From contig CM043962.1 in assembly GCA_014529385.2 (NCBI GenBank), forward strand, positions 85,436,180-85,500,179: a stretch of DNA of 64,000 bases, in the 5' to 3' direction. The stretch's first letter is position 1. Every line of letters starts with the position of its first letter. Shown piece by piece: positions 1-10,402 of this stretch. The DNA is from Adiantum capillus-veneris (lineage: Eukaryota > Streptophyta > Polypodiopsida > Polypodiales > Pteridaceae). The notes beneath the pieces are model-generated. The model saw nothing but the letters and a program-made list of their open reading frames with translations, searched no databases and was not told the origin of the DNA. A program made the translations under genes and the position numbers.

Positions 1-486
1 CTGATTTCCAAAGTTTCATCTATGGTATCTTGCATCTTCTTTGACATTTTCCTTCTACCCATACATTGTGAAGATGGTAAGTCTGTAGAGGAAGAAGACT
101 TACTTGGATAGTTAAAGCCGTAGCCGGGTGTGTCGGGTAGGGATAGACAGTGATCGACAAACTCTTCGGACAAGGAGGTTTATGGTTGTAGTGAAAAAGC
201 CTCAGAGCTTGGCGATGGCGAGTGTGTAACAGTAGGTAGGCATCACGCAGGAGATTTGTGAGGAAGAATGCCTACTCGCCTTATTGTTATACGCGTTTGC
301 ACCATAAAAGCTCCACTACTTATCGTTCCTAGAGTTTTGTGCACCATCGGCGATGTGGCACACATGCATTGGCTAATACTCCCCATGTTTCCTTTAATGA
401 TGACCACATGCATTCCCATTTTCCCTTGTCCTCATAAAAACTGGTACTGGCTCTGACACTTTACTGACTCTGCCACTGGCACTGCT
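1..486 (-). other. Region downstream of the gypsy I integrase
   Basis: This stretch follows the integrase stop on the minus strand and contains no further pol domain. One minus frame stays largely open, with stops near 227 and 180-200, and encodes a Ser/Pro-rich then Lys-rich stretch. It could be the beginning of the accessory reading frame seen in gypsy II, which lies between pol and the 3' LTR, but no direct overlap is available to prove this. Confidence 0.3.
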
Positions 487-1804
487 TTAACACACTGAGA
501 CTTTTCTAGCACCGTGACCAGCTCTGGTACTGGTTGTACCATGTAAGAGATTTAGAATAGCTAATTCTGAAATTTCCTGGCCATCAATACCCAGAATGCC
601 AGTATCTTCTTCTCTGGAAGTCTCTTTCTCATTGGAATAATATAGCTTAATCTTGGCCCCATTATAAACACCTGGCAACAATAATCCAGATAAATCCTTC
701 AGCCTTACTGTGCCATTGGAAAACACCCAGTCGACTTCATACGGACCAATCCAAGCTATCTTTAAATTTGGTTTCTTAGGGCCTAGTTTGGATTGATAGA
801 GAAAAACCAAGTCACCCTTATGGAACTCCCTAACTTTGATTCGTCTATCTTGCGAGTGCTTCCTTCTTTGCTGAACAATCTCTTGTTTCAGCATAGCACG
901 TTGTCTTAACTCATCCAACTATGCTAATTCCTCTAGTCTATGTTTAAGATTGTGATTGAAATCCAATCCATACTCAACCACCATCCTGAGATTGGGAATG
1001 ACAAATTCCATAGGCACTACAGCTTCAATACCATACACCATTCTGAACAGTGTCAGTCCAGTGGTGACTTTATAAGCTGTCCTGTAGGCCCATAGAGCAG
1101 TCTGGAGCTTAAGGTCCCATTGATGTGGCTCCTTCTGCACAATCTTGGTGAGAATGGTCTTGATGGTTTTGTTACTACTCTCTGCTTGTCCATTACACTT
1201 GGGATAATATGGTGTTGACTTACTCTTCTTCACTGAGAGCATTTCCATTAGAATATCCATAGTATCATTAATCAAATGTGTCCCTTGATGTGACACACAA
1301 TGTCCACAGGGCATCCGTAACGGCAGACAATATTTTCAAATAAGAATACAACAATGGACTTCACGGTGTTATCTGGAAGAGCCTTGGCCTCTACCCATTT
1401 GGTGACATAACAAGTGGCCATCAATATATATCGGTTCTTCCTTGAAGTGATTTTCTTGAATGGACCCATGAAGTCCAGACCCCATTTCATAAATACTCCT
1501 AGCGGTTGAAATGGAGTAAGTGGAGTCATATCAGTTGTTGTTGGTCTACCCATCCTCTGGAATATATCACATGTTTTGCAAAAACTTCTAATATCAGATA
1601 TTAAAGTTTGCCACCACAATCTAACATGCAAAATCTTCTTGTAAGTAATATCAATGGAAAAGTGTTCTCCAGAATCCCCATCATGTGCCTCAGAAATAAC
1701 TTGCATTCTTCCTCCATTGCTGGACACCTTTGAAGAACCCCATCTACTCTTAGTCTATAGAGAAATCCTCCTATGATGGTGAACTTTAGAATCTTAATAA
1801 TCAA
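487..1804 (-). pseudogene. Integrase of gypsy I (zinc-binding, catalytic core and C-terminal parts)
   Basis: The protein would join element cDNA to chromosomal DNA in the nucleus. Three overlapping minus frames carry it. The N-terminal zinc region has its C-x2-C pair (CKTCD) near 1573-1587. The catalytic core has the typical GLDFMGPF stretch (first Asp) near 1470-1490, followed by a conserved TKWVEA motif. The third part has the NGQAESSN segment holding the catalytic Glu. The C-terminal part (918-487) has the WIGPYEV and NG-x-V-x-L pattern of Ty3 integrases and no chromodomain. Frameshifts near 1310 and 918 and several stops break it. The segment around the second catalytic Asp is damaged: the usual SDRG reads as a CHIKG/VSHQG-like sequence. 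Confidence 0.85.
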
Positions 1805-1859
1805 AGCCTTTTTTTTATTCTGAGTCCAGTTTGCTCATATACCTCATACCATTCTAGAT

Positions 1860-2294
1860 CTATGTTTTCCTTAGTTGTACTTGAAACAGCTCTACATCCA
1901 TTGGTTCATCTCTCAAGGATACTTTTGAGTAGCCAACAATACTTCTGGATAGGAAATCAGCACCACAATGGGATTTACCGGGCTTGTGAAATATACGGAT
2001 TTCAAACTCCATTAGGAACATCATCCATCTTATCAATCTTTCTTGGAATATAACTTTGTTAATTAAAAATAATAATGCCTGATGATCCACATAGAAATGA
2101 AATAGCTTGCCCATCAAATAATGTTGAAACTTAGTGTCACTAAAAACCATTAATAAGGCTTCTCTCTCCGTAGTAGTATATCCTTGTTCAGCCTGACTAA
2201 ATCTCCGACTAGAAAAATACATTGGATAATCAGTCCTCTCTTCTAGTTGAGCCAAGATTGCTCCCATTTCCAGTCTAGAAGCATCGACATGCAC
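1860..2294 (-). pseudogene. RNase H domain of gypsy I
   Basis: This is the Ty3-type RNase H that degrades the RNA strand of the RNA-DNA hybrid during reverse transcription. It shows the acidic motifs in order: VDAS near the start, TEREAL with the Glu, and FYVDHQAL with the next Asp. It closes with a KPGKSHCGADFLSR segment, typical of the junction before the integrase zinc finger. It is open for 144 codons. A stop and frame change separate it from the upstream reverse transcriptase connection region (about 2295-2540). Confidence 0.85.
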
Positions 2295-3390
2295 ATAAAA
2301 AATAACATTCCAATCCGGCTATCAAAGTACTAGCTTGTTGATAATGGCATTCTTCAAACATTGAAAACTCTCCTCACATTCAGCAGTCCAGATGAACTTG
2401 CAGGTTTTCTTTGTGAGCTCATTCAATGGTAATGCCTTGGAAGCAAACATATGAATAAATCTTCTATAAAAATTGATATATCCCAAGAATGAACTTAGCT
2501 CTAATGCTGTGCAGGGTGCCTTGGCCTGCTGGACACACTAGATCTTATCATTGGCCATCTCTATGCCATTCCTTGATACTATATGACCTAGTAGTTGTCC
2601 CTTCCAGACCAACAAAATAGATTTGAATGGGTTCAAACAGATCCTCTTTTCCTTACAATGCTGGAAAACCATTTTAAAAAATAGCAAATGCTTCTCCTCA
2701 GTTGAGAATACAGTGAAGTCATCCATAAATATGGCGAGAAATCGGTGGAGGAATTCACTAAATATTTCCATCATACATCTTTGGAAGGCCGCTGGAGCAT
2801 TGCAAAGACCAAATGGCATAACCAGATACATGAATGCACCCCATTCAGTAATAGAAGTAGTTTTACTCCGGTCTTCAAGAGCAATTTGTAGCTGATTATA
2901 ACTGCTATAGCCATCCATAAAGCTATACATCTCATGGCCTGCAATCTCATTGAGAATCATATCTATAAAAAGCAATGGAAAAGGATCCTTGATGGTTTGA
3001 GCATTCAACTTTCCATAATCCACACAAACTCTGAGCTTTCCATTCTTCTTGGGCACTACCACAATAGGAAACAGCCAGTCACTAATGGAAACTTCTGTAA
3101 TGAATCCAGCCTTAAGAAGGTTTTTGATTTCTTCCTTGACCTTCTTACATAATTTGGATTCATTCTGTACCGTTGCAGTTGCACTGGTCTTGCATCCGGT
3201 AAAGGTATCCTATGTTGGACAGACCTCTGGATCTACACCTTTTAGATTGGTATGTTCCCATGCGAATACGTCTTTGTACTTTTGGAACATGAGTTGGGCT
3301 TTTTCTTTCATTCATGGGTTCAGGTGCTTGTTTACTTTGATCAATCTAGGACTTTCCTCTGAACACAGGTTCCACTCTTTCATTTCCTAA
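2295..3390 (-). pseudogene. Reverse transcriptase of gypsy I
   Basis: Ty3-type reverse transcriptase, which copies the element RNA inside the virus-like particle. Visible in order are the VVPKKNGKLRVCVDY entry motif, the FMDGYSSYNQ palm motif with the first catalytic Asp, the MPFGLCNAPAAFQR segment, and FMDD as the catalytic YxDD-type box near 2707-2718. The GHIVSRNGIE thumb motif follows. The stretch 3062-3390 is the upstream fingers region, with a stop near 3210. Near 2530 the frame breaks and the connection region 2295-2530 continues with further stops. Confidence 0.88.
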
Positions 3391-3880
3391 TCATTTGGAA
3401 GCAACCAGTTAGGCCCACCTCCCTTCCTTTTGGTTGACTCCTCAGCATAATCCCAGGACGAACCTCTTAGTTCTAAATTGTCAGTCTGAACTTCAATAAC
3501 TTCTTTAGAGTGTGCTTGTTCAGAGGCCATTGGTGTACTGGAATCTGGGAGTCCTCCTTTAGAGTCAACTACTTTCTCTGAACTGGTCGTTCTCCAGAAT
3601 TCAATTCAGGGAACTGACTTGGAAATTGCTTCCTTTGCTTTTTAGCCTGATCTTTGTCAAATAATACTACATTTAGGTCTATCGCGGCCAATGGAAAGAT
3701 ATTCATTGCTGCCAGCATCCTCTCAATTTTCTTTACTCCATACTTCTGGCAAAGATTCTCTGGTTGCAGTGCCTTTTTCTAGCTTCTAGTGTTGTTTGTC
3801 TGGATCTGAAATCTTCTACTGGTGCCCTGTATTGTCAGAGTCTGATTGGCATAGTCGTGAACAGCTTGTGCCGTTCGCAA
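3391..3880 (-). other. Degenerate linker between protease and reverse transcriptase of gypsy I
   Basis: No long open frame is present. By position this is the spacer between the protease and the reverse transcriptase, rich in Ser, Glu and Lys in the best frame. I see no separate gene here. Confidence 0.45.
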
Positions 3881-4297
3881 TCATGGGTGCCCCAGTAACA
3901 TTTCATATGCGCCTTGCACATCCAGTACTAAGAAGTTGGTCTTGAAATTTTCTTTTCCCACCCTTATTTGCATACTTTCTATCATCCCAGCTACTTGCAA
4001 AACTTTATGATCAGACATTTGAACTTTGAAAGGTGTTGGTTTCAAGTTTGTGATATCCATTCTTTGCTGAAGGTGTGCTCCTAGGATGTTTACTCCTACC
4101 CCTTCATCCAATATGACACCGGATAGTGGCTCCCACTGTTTCCTAACGTTGTAGTCTACCTGGATCACTAGCACATCATCATCTCTGACATCTACCAAAT
4201 CAACTGCTCTGGCATCCGCTTCAACTTTTTTTTGATGTCTGATGAATTTTGTTGCTTCAGGCAAAGTTTTTTTGATGTCTTTCAGTTCAACTGTCAA
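3881..4297 (-). pseudogene. Retropepsin-like aspartic protease of gypsy I
   Basis: Aspartic protease that would cleave the Gag-Pol polyprotein. The 138-codon frame contains ILDEGVGVNIL where Ty3 proteases usually have a D-[ST]-G-x-x-V-N motif. The active-site triad therefore reads D-E-G, so the copy is probably inactive. The frame ends with the LVLDVQGAYEMLLGHP pattern, matching the conserved ILGRPFL-type flap and C-terminal strand of Ty3 proteases. A stop just upstream separates it from gag. Confidence 0.75.
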
Positions 4298-4309
4298 TTT
4301 CTAAATTCT

Positions 4310-5735
4310 TTCATAGATCTTAACCTGAATTTCTTCTTTCTCCTCATCAGAGTTATTACCAGAACTTGAAGAATCGGAACAATCTGCACAGTGGCACTCC
4401 TCTATTCTGGTTCCTGCTGTGTGCCCTTCATTGTTTCCCATTGCACTTAGATCTGATTCAATATTCCCTAGATCTTCCACCAGTCCCTAAATTGCAGCCA
4501 GCATAGTCTTAAGAATCCCATACCCTATCTGATCTGGTTGTGTTTTCTTAAAATACTTGACTGGTATCTTCTAAATGACCTGAGCATCAGAAATTTCTGG
4601 CTGCTCTGGTATCTTCTTGGCTAGATCTTTTGTGATATTAGCCGCCATTTCTCTCTGCTCCTGCCATTCATCGACTACCTTCTCTTTGCCCTTTGCCTTC
4701 CATACCTCTCTCTGTTGAGCCCATTCGCTAGTTTCAGAATTGACTGGTTTGGTAGCTCATCTGGAATTTTCTCAATGACTATGCCTTTACTGTGTGTAAC
4801 TACTTGTACTGGAACTGGCTCTGGTGCTTTCGCCTCAGTAGCCGCAGTGCTAGGTGCTTCTGGACACTGAGCCGCAAAATACCCATACTTGCCACAAGTA
4901 TAACAGTTAAGGCTTCAATTTTTAAAGTTATCATGACTTTGGCCTCAGCCAGTACCTCCCTGGTATCTGCCGCGCCTAGTAGCAGTACCACTGGTACCTG
5001 ATTTCTCCTCTTCGGATACATTGGATGTCTCTACTCTGGCTAGTTCAGCATTGGTAAATGCCACTACAGACAAATCCTTTCCCTTTGAAGTCATGAATGC
5101 AAATGCCACAATTGTTACATAAATGACCATATACTTTGCAATAGGTACAATGTGGACATTCGTTGGAAACATGATCTTCAGATTTGCACCGTGAGCACCA
5201 GTTTTCCATTCTCCTAACTCGTTATCTGGTCTAGTTGATTTCAGCAATCTGTCGGGCCATTTCATCAATATTTATGGACCAAGCGCCCTTCCTGGCCTTG
5301 TCCTTGCTCTTTTCATCAGCTGCTTTTAGAGCTACTGGAGGTCTCACTGGAATCAAAATTCTCAGTGGAAGAACTACTACTGTTGGACCTCCTCTTCTTG
5401 TCACTTCTCTCCTTCTTAGCTTGTTGTTCAAGCTTCAGAGCTCGTTGCACCCAAATCATTAAATTTCTTTGTTGGTGCAGGCACCTCCTGTTCTCTGAGC
5501 TTCTTACTATGTAACCCATTTAAAAACCATGTACATAACCGCTTTTCTAATGGTGGCTCCTGCAAAACTGCCTAGTTAACTCCTTGATCTTCTCAACGTA
5601 GCTTCTAACTAACAATTTACCTTGTTTAATCTTATCTAGCTCGCAGAGGATGTCATCACCACCCCTATTGTTTGAATATTCCAGTCTGAAAAACCTTGAG
5701 CAATTTTTTGTATGATCTAAGTTGGCAAGCTGGGT
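4310..5735 (-). pseudogene. gag (capsid and nucleocapsid) of gypsy I
   Basis: Structural protein region that would form the particle and bind the RNA. It is read in several overlapping minus frames. A Ser/Lys-rich segment (about 5316-5519) follows an N-terminal capsid-like patch. Cys/His-rich sequence around 5090-5200, translated across frames, has the spacing of CCHC knuckles; every frame is interrupted, so the exact knuckle count is uncertain. The 5' end is missing: LTR-derived sequence is fused to the capsid region near 5735 with no leader or start. Confidence 0.65.
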
Positions 5736-5806
5736 AATGGTAATTACTGCTAATGTGATTGATCCGCTGTTCGGCCTTCTAAGGGACAGTTCCCGCCTGC
5801 TAGACA
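5736..5806 (-). repeat. LTR remnant of gypsy I (5' LTR outer end)
   Basis: About 70 bp match the outer end of the gypsy II LTR (10330-10402) almost base for base, including the shared stretch around an ACAGTTCCC core. The plus strand ends in ACA directly before CAGGT, which is a correct LTR terminus. The rest of the LTR is deleted. Confidence 0.8.
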
Positions 5807-5811
5807 CAGGT
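5807..5811. repeat. Target-site duplication CAGGT (right half of the pair)
   Basis: CAGGT lies immediately outside the LTR terminus of gypsy I and continues into the copia A leader. The identical CAGGT at 9904-9908 abuts the TG terminus of the gypsy II LTR. In the intact copia C leader the same position reads CAGGT without interruption (minus strand, near 58491-58495). Confidence 0.8.
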
Positions 5812-6660
5812 CATGTACAGTCTACTACGGGTTACGCTATATAGCACGTGCTGGTCTCACTCAGTTTCTCCTCATTTCGGGAAAATTTCACATCAGGTGC
5901 ATGCAGTTTCTATGGTTGACAACAACACAAATATGTTCAAGATGTTTGCTTCTGCTGAGGACAGATTGGATGGGGACAATTACCCTATGTGGGCTTACAT
6001 GATGCATCATGTCCTTGTGTCAAAGGGTGTCTGAATATCGTGCAAGGCATTGATGTACGTCCTGGTTCTGAGGATGTAGCGATGTTGAGGATGTTGCAGG
6101 TCATGCTGCAAGGATTGCTTCTATTAGAGTTGTTTTGCATACGGCATAATAGACTCATTGTTGGGATATAAAGGATGTGCAGGCTCATGAATTGATTGCG
6201 TTGTCTGTGAAGTGCACCATTACTCCTCACATTCGTTCAATGAAATCTGCAAAATAGGCTTGGGATATTCTAGCAGGTCTTTATGCAAGCTGCAATGAGG
6301 CTAAAATTGCTTTGCTGTGTAAACATCTAGAATCGAAGATTATGCATGAGGAAGATGATATGGAAAATTTCGTTGTTAGTGTTGAGGATATCAATGAGCA
6401 ACTTATTTCTATAGGTGAAGTCATTTTAGACAGCTCCATTGTGCAAATTGTTCTTGATGCCTTACCAGATTCTTACCACACTTTTGCTAGTACCTGGAGA
6501 CTTATTACCCAAGGAAATCCTGAAGTTGTCAAGTTTGATGGATTATGCACATTGCTGTTGCAAGAGTCACTTTCTTAAAAAAACAGGACTAGGGACAGTG
6601 TAGGGAACATTCTTTTATTGCTTCTCAAAAGAAGGGTGGTAACAGCAATGTTCCATATGG
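5812..6660 (+). pseudogene. copia A: leader end and gag fragment
   Basis: Sequence collinear with the copia C leader and gag (58480 down to 57640 on the minus strand). The gag start is near 5911 and encodes a DNNTNMFKMF-type N terminus as in copia C. A stop follows MHHVLVSKGV at about 6032, the frame resumes with WNIVQGID-type codons, and a further open part (6312-6578) holds the UBN2-type capsid helices ending at LLLQESLS. Homology stops near 6660, before the zinc knuckle. There is no pol and no 3' LTR, so this is a truncated non-functional copy. Its LTR and leader lie downstream at 9419-9908 instead of upstream. Confidence 0.85.
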
Positions 6661-6849
6661 CGCACCACACTCCCTCCTCCCCACCTTCTCACTAGGTAAG
6701 AGGCCATTAAGAAGTGTAAGACTACTTTGTCCCCCTACTTTTTTGAGGGCATAGAGTGTGTCCACCACCCTCTTCTCATTGGTTGGTATCTAATTAACCT
6801 TAATCCCAAAGGGCCCCTAGAGGGTTCATATTTTTTCTAATGTTTCCCA
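6661..6849. other. Spacer with no recognisable feature
   Basis: Begins exactly where copia A homology ends. No coding frame, repeat or promoter signature could be supported. Confidence 0.4.
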
Positions 6850-7127
6850 CATAAGTAAAATTTGATCATTGTAAATTGATTCGTTGTATCATCCTTGTCT
6901 TTCTCTTGATCTTGACTTTATTGGACATCATGTGTGGAACTCAAAGACATCGACTCTTCATGTGCTTTTAGTTTTGCATAATTATTAGGAGTCAGTCCCT
7001 CCGAGAAAATTATTGTTGATTCTTCCAGTAGGTCGATAATAGCATCTTCATGTTGTTGATCTGCTCCCATGGTTTGTGCTTTTGCGTTATGATCCATGAC
7101 ATGGAAATTTGTCCCAATTTCTCTTCT
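6850..7127 (-). pseudogene. copia-D leader with a short gag-like start
   Basis: Directly downstream (minus strand) of a copia-D LTR. A degenerate primer-site sequence is followed by an ATG near 7097 and a frame of about 59 codons (7097 to 6918) rich in Asp, Glu and Ser. It stops early. By position it would be the gag N terminus or a leader frame. I do not recognise the protein. Confidence 0.4.
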
Positions 7128-7461
7128 ATCAACCTAAAAGCTATTGGGTTATCTAGCAGAATTGCTAAGCCATTCATGGAATAATTAGTGTGTTAATTAC
7201 AAGAGATGAGAGAGAGAGAGAGAGAGAGACTAATGGAAGTATAAAATCTTAATAAGACTAATGAAAAAATAATATGCAAATGATGTAAAGAGTGGGTTAC
7301 AGTGATGGTAATGGGTGGATACAAAGTGTGTAGTTTAGGCTTCTTTTATAGAGTTAGGAGAGAGAGATTCCCATGATATTAGCAATGATGTCAGATGTGT
7401 AGGCTTCCAATGTAGAGAGGTTTCTCACTTGTGGTGGTGTGGTTTGTCATGCACCCCAATA
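7128..7461 (-). repeat. copia-D LTR, copy 2
   Basis: On the minus strand this matches 33881-34213 (+) over its length. Both share a TGGGGTG start region, the CAAACC-CACCACCAC stretch, a TCTATAAAA TATA-like box, and an AATTAACACACTAATTA region near the end. The copy also contains a (GA) microsatellite at 7208-7229. The downstream primer site is decayed compared with copy 1. No partner LTR is found nearby, so it is a fragment or solo remnant. Confidence 0.75.
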
Positions 7462-7741
7462 AGCCTCCCCGTGTGTATAAAAGTAACACCAAATACAAAA
7501 TGTGTCCTCTCCTAGAGATTGTCAACCAGGGTGTAGAAATGTCTATCCTCGTAGGATTAGATCAAAGTGCCTCCCCTTGAGAGAATGTATGCCAATCAAG
7601 TTGGCAGGCCAAATATAAAAGGTGCTTTGTACACCCTTGATGTCGGATAGGTCAAAATGAAATCTACTTTAAATATTTCAAATGCTTTTGTCATTTTGTG
7701 TTGCCAATGCAGGCTGCAAAGTTGTCATGGTTGTTATCAAT

Positions 7742-7812
7742 AATGCTTCTCCTCCCCTCCAAATGTGTTACCAAAATCATTGGTAACACATTTGAAGGGG
7801 AGGAGAAGCATT
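7742..7812. repeat. 33-bp inverted repeat (hairpin), 5-nt loop
   Basis: Arms 7742-7774 and 7780-7812 are reverse complements with a single mismatch around a 5-nt loop (7775-7779). The symmetry stops abruptly on both sides. It lies inside no recognised element. Confidence 0.9.
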
Positions 7813-8764
7813 GACATGTGTATCAAACTTTGTGAAAATGTGTGCAAGTGAGGATGGTCTTACCCAAAAGTGGGCAATGTCTAATCCTTGTACAATTTTT
7901 ATTTTTGTGAAGCCAAATGTGGTTGTGCTTTGTATATGTGAAAATGTGAATTCAAAGTTTTTATGCAAAATGAAAAAATGCTTTGTGCATGGCTTGGTGT
8001 TGTTTAGGATTTTCAAAATCTTGGATTGAGTTTTGCATGCATTGATTTGTCTTTGGGGTTTTGTGCAATCTCTTGTGTAGGGGCTGGGTGAAAAATCCAA
8101 TGAAGCTCATAGAAAACACCTCTTGGGAAGAGGGGGATCAAAGCCTTTTTGGGTGCTTGGCCACCGTGGGAGAGGTCCCTTACATAGGAGGATCATTGAT
8201 ACATTAAACATACAAATCAAGTTCGAGCTATGTGAAGATAAGTACATGCTCATGTGGCAATGTGTGAATAAGCAATTCATGACACATGTGCTTGTGTGAA
8301 AGAGCCCTTGGGGAGTTACAATTTTTGTAATGTTTTTGTGCCATGGTCAGCGAGGGGTCAACTAGATGCATGAGGAGGTCCTTTGAAGGCTTAATACCAA
8401 GGAAAGAAGTATGTTGCACTAAGACTCCCATGAATGCAAGGAGTGCCATCCAAACACTCTGCAAAGTGGCCGACCTTTTCAAGGTCAAAAGATGGAGCCA
8501 AAGTCCAACAACGATGCTTGCATAACCGTGTGCCAAAGACTTGGCCATGGACACAACAAAAACATGGCTTGTTCCCTTGTAATTGCCCATAATTCCCACC
8601 TACCCTAGCACCTTGGCCTTGAGATGTATATTGCTGCCAAAAAACAGTGTCCCTCATGCACACATGCAGATCAAATGAAGAAGAGGGATTATTGAATGGG
8701 GTCCTCAAGTAGGGTGCAAGCTCCCTATCCATATTCATTGCCAAAATCTACTACTATAGCACTT
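7813..8764. other. Non-coding stretch without recognisable gene
   Basis: Frames up to about 120 codons occur on both strands (for example 8228-8744 minus) but overlap one another. They show no known motif, no consistent codon bias and no repeat support, so I do not call a gene. Confidence 0.4.
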
Positions 8765-8768
8765 CCAA

Positions 8769-8824
8769 CTTTTCCTACTTAACAGAGCATGAGCATCTTT
8801 TCCTGCTTAACAGAGCGTGAACAT
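8769..8824. repeat. 28-bp tandem duplication
   Basis: Two adjacent 28-bp copies (8769-8796 and 8797-8824), starting CTTTTCCT, differ at three positions. Confidence 0.85.
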
Positions 8825-9025
8825 CCTTTTAGTGAATAAAGATGAACACCTTATTGGGATTCGCTTTGGGTGGCCATTCAATTTTGGGGAGTGCCCCTTG
8901 TGCCTTCCTTCACATAAGGTCAAAATTGCTCCTTAAAATAGGGTATTAAACGTTCCCACGTGGTCACTAGGTAGTTAAGGGATTTTTTCCGCCAAAATGA
9001 CTTTGAGCATTAAATGCTCTTAAGA

Positions 9026-9047
9026 TACACACACACACACACACACA
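9026..9047. repeat. (AC)n microsatellite
   Basis: Uninterrupted AC dinucleotides. A second short AC tract lies at 9192-9210. Confidence 0.95.
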
Positions 9048-9214
9048 AACTCGTTGGGCTGCGCACAACAAAGATTTCAAAAAGCAAAAACACTTAATCT
9101 TGAAAAATTAATCAGTTTATTAATTGCACTAATGGAATCCGATTAAAGAAAGAGGATAGTCGATGGATTGCTCTTGATGAGGCCTTCTGCGACACACACA
9201 CACACACACATGAT

Positions 9215-9353
9215 GCAATAATTTGACCTCAAAAGAAACTAATTGAAGATGATAATTATGCAGCAATTTGAGCTCAAAAGAAACTAATTAACTTAGACGA
9301 TAATTATGCAAAAAACACACTAAATGCAAAGACCAATTGAAGATGAAGATTAT
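9215..9353. repeat. Degenerate 45-48-bp tandem repeat, three units
   Basis: Units 9215-9259 and 9260-9307 share a TCAAAAGAAACTAATT core and an ATAATTAT end. A third, more diverged unit spans 9308-9353. Each ends in ATTATGCA. No coding frame runs through it. Confidence 0.75.
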
Positions 9354-9418
9354 GCAAGAAATCAACATTGAAGCGCTACTTCCTCCTCTTATAATCGCCA
9401 AGGGGTAGTGGAGCATTC

Positions 9419-9645
9419 TGTTACCATATACATGTGATAGTGATGTGTGTGAACGCACTAGGACCGCCGGGGCATTTTTCCCTCTTTAGGAGGTTTTTTT
9501 CCCTTGTGCATTTTATATATGCCCATCACTCTAGGACTATCTATCTTTATATTGCACACTAAGTAATACACTCTTAGTTGTGTGCCTTGAGCTTCCTTCA
9601 TCTTCTCCAAGCTGTGTGCATTTCTCTGCAACCCTAATTCCAACA
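9419..9645 (+). repeat. copia A LTR (plus orientation)
   Basis: Starts TGTTACCATA and ends CCAACA, and matches the copia C LTR (58805-59029) and the copia B LTR (34318-34545) in reverse orientation. A primer-binding site follows immediately, making it a 5' LTR. It is preceded by CATTC, a candidate target duplication with no visible partner. Confidence 0.9.
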
Positions 9646-9646
9646 A

Positions 9647-9664
9647 TTGGTATCAAAGCAGGTT
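9647..9664 (+). other. copia A primer-binding site
   Basis: TTGGTATCAAAGCAGG follows the LTR after one base. It differs by one base from the initiator-Met tRNA complement TGGTATCAGAGC used by many plant copia elements. Confidence 0.85.
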
Positions 9665-9903
9665 GCATCCTCGTGGGCTTAGTCGCCAGCAGCTCCAGTA
9701 CATGCGTGCTCACTTTCTGCGATTTCTATGAGATTTGGTGAGCGTTTGCAGGTCAACAAAAATCTTGGGTGTCCTCATAGAGCTCAGTCTTCTCTGATTT
9801 TTGATTCAGGCTCATTTCGGCCTCCGTTTCCACTATAGGCAGGTCTGCACAGGCAATTTTGCCACTTAGTGTAATTTTTTTGTTTGTGTCGTTTTCTGCA
9901 TAA
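9665..9903 (+). other. copia A untranslated leader
   Basis: Collinear with the copia C leader (minus strand, 58785 to 58495) but with one copy of the segment that is tandemly duplicated in copia C. It stops precisely at the CAGGT where the gypsy LTR begins. Confidence 0.8.
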
Positions 9904-9908
9904 CAGGT
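9904..9908. repeat. Target-site duplication CAGGT (left half of the pair)
   Basis: Last five bases of the copia A leader before the TGGAATTGG terminus of the gypsy II LTR. Identical to 5807-5811. Confidence 0.8.
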
Positions 9909-10402
9909 TGGAATTGGAGCTGGTCTATTTAGACAATTGATTCCAGTGTTACAATTTAAAGCTACTGGTTATGTCGTTGGTTTAGTTAGTGAGACTGGAA
10001 CAGAGAACTGACTAGACTAAAATAGATAACTGAACTGGAATGCTATACTGAAACGAGAGACCTTACTGAAAGATTGGAAAGAGTATTTGCAGATTCAGAT
10101 TAATAACTTAAGGACAACCAATACAGTATATGACGGGTTTAAGCTCAATGGATTACAAAAGTAATGATTACAGATTGAAGCTAGAGGCAAAGAGCTTGTA
10201 AACCCAAAAGTGCTTAGAAAGCTAAATCCAAAAGACAAGTAGCTAAGCCAAGAAGCTAGGAAGCCAAGAAGCCCAATTACAATGTAGCAGGTCCTATTTA
10301 TAGCTCCCAGGAGCTACTGGAGTAACTACCTGTGGTAATTACTCCTAATGTGATTGATCCATTGTTCAGCCTTCTAAGGGACAGTTCCCACCTGCTGGAA
10401 CT
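9909..10402 (-). repeat. gypsy II 3' LTR
   Basis: Outer end TGGAATTGG at 9909 directly after CAGGT. The inner end is near 10402, where a purine-rich minus-strand tract (AAGAAAGGAGGGAAGG, about 10420-10440) serves as polypurine tract. A TATA-like CTATAAATAGG lies on the minus strand at 10294-10304, as expected for an LTR promoter. The segment 10330-10402 matches the gypsy I LTR remnant. Confidence 0.85.

Larger units (their letters stand above)
1..5806 (-). mobile_element. Ty3/gypsy element I, degenerate, 5' LTR almost deleted
   Basis: On the minus strand the order is LTR remnant, gag, protease, reverse transcriptase, RNase H, integrase, which is the Ty3/gypsy order (integrase last). Each domain is recognisable but split by stops and frameshifts, so the copy is dead. 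The 5' boundary is exact: the outer LTR end at 5806 (ending CA on the plus strand) is followed by CAGGT, and the copia A leader resumes there. Most of the LTR, the primer site and the leader are missing, because the LTR remnant joins gag directly near 5735. The element runs off the left edge of the window. The same LTR sequence and the same CAGGT occur at gypsy II (from 9909). Confidence 0.85.

Noticed and set aside
8228-8744. Overlapping plus and minus frames of 60-123 codons
   Set aside because: Mutually overlapping, no motif, no repeat or splice support.
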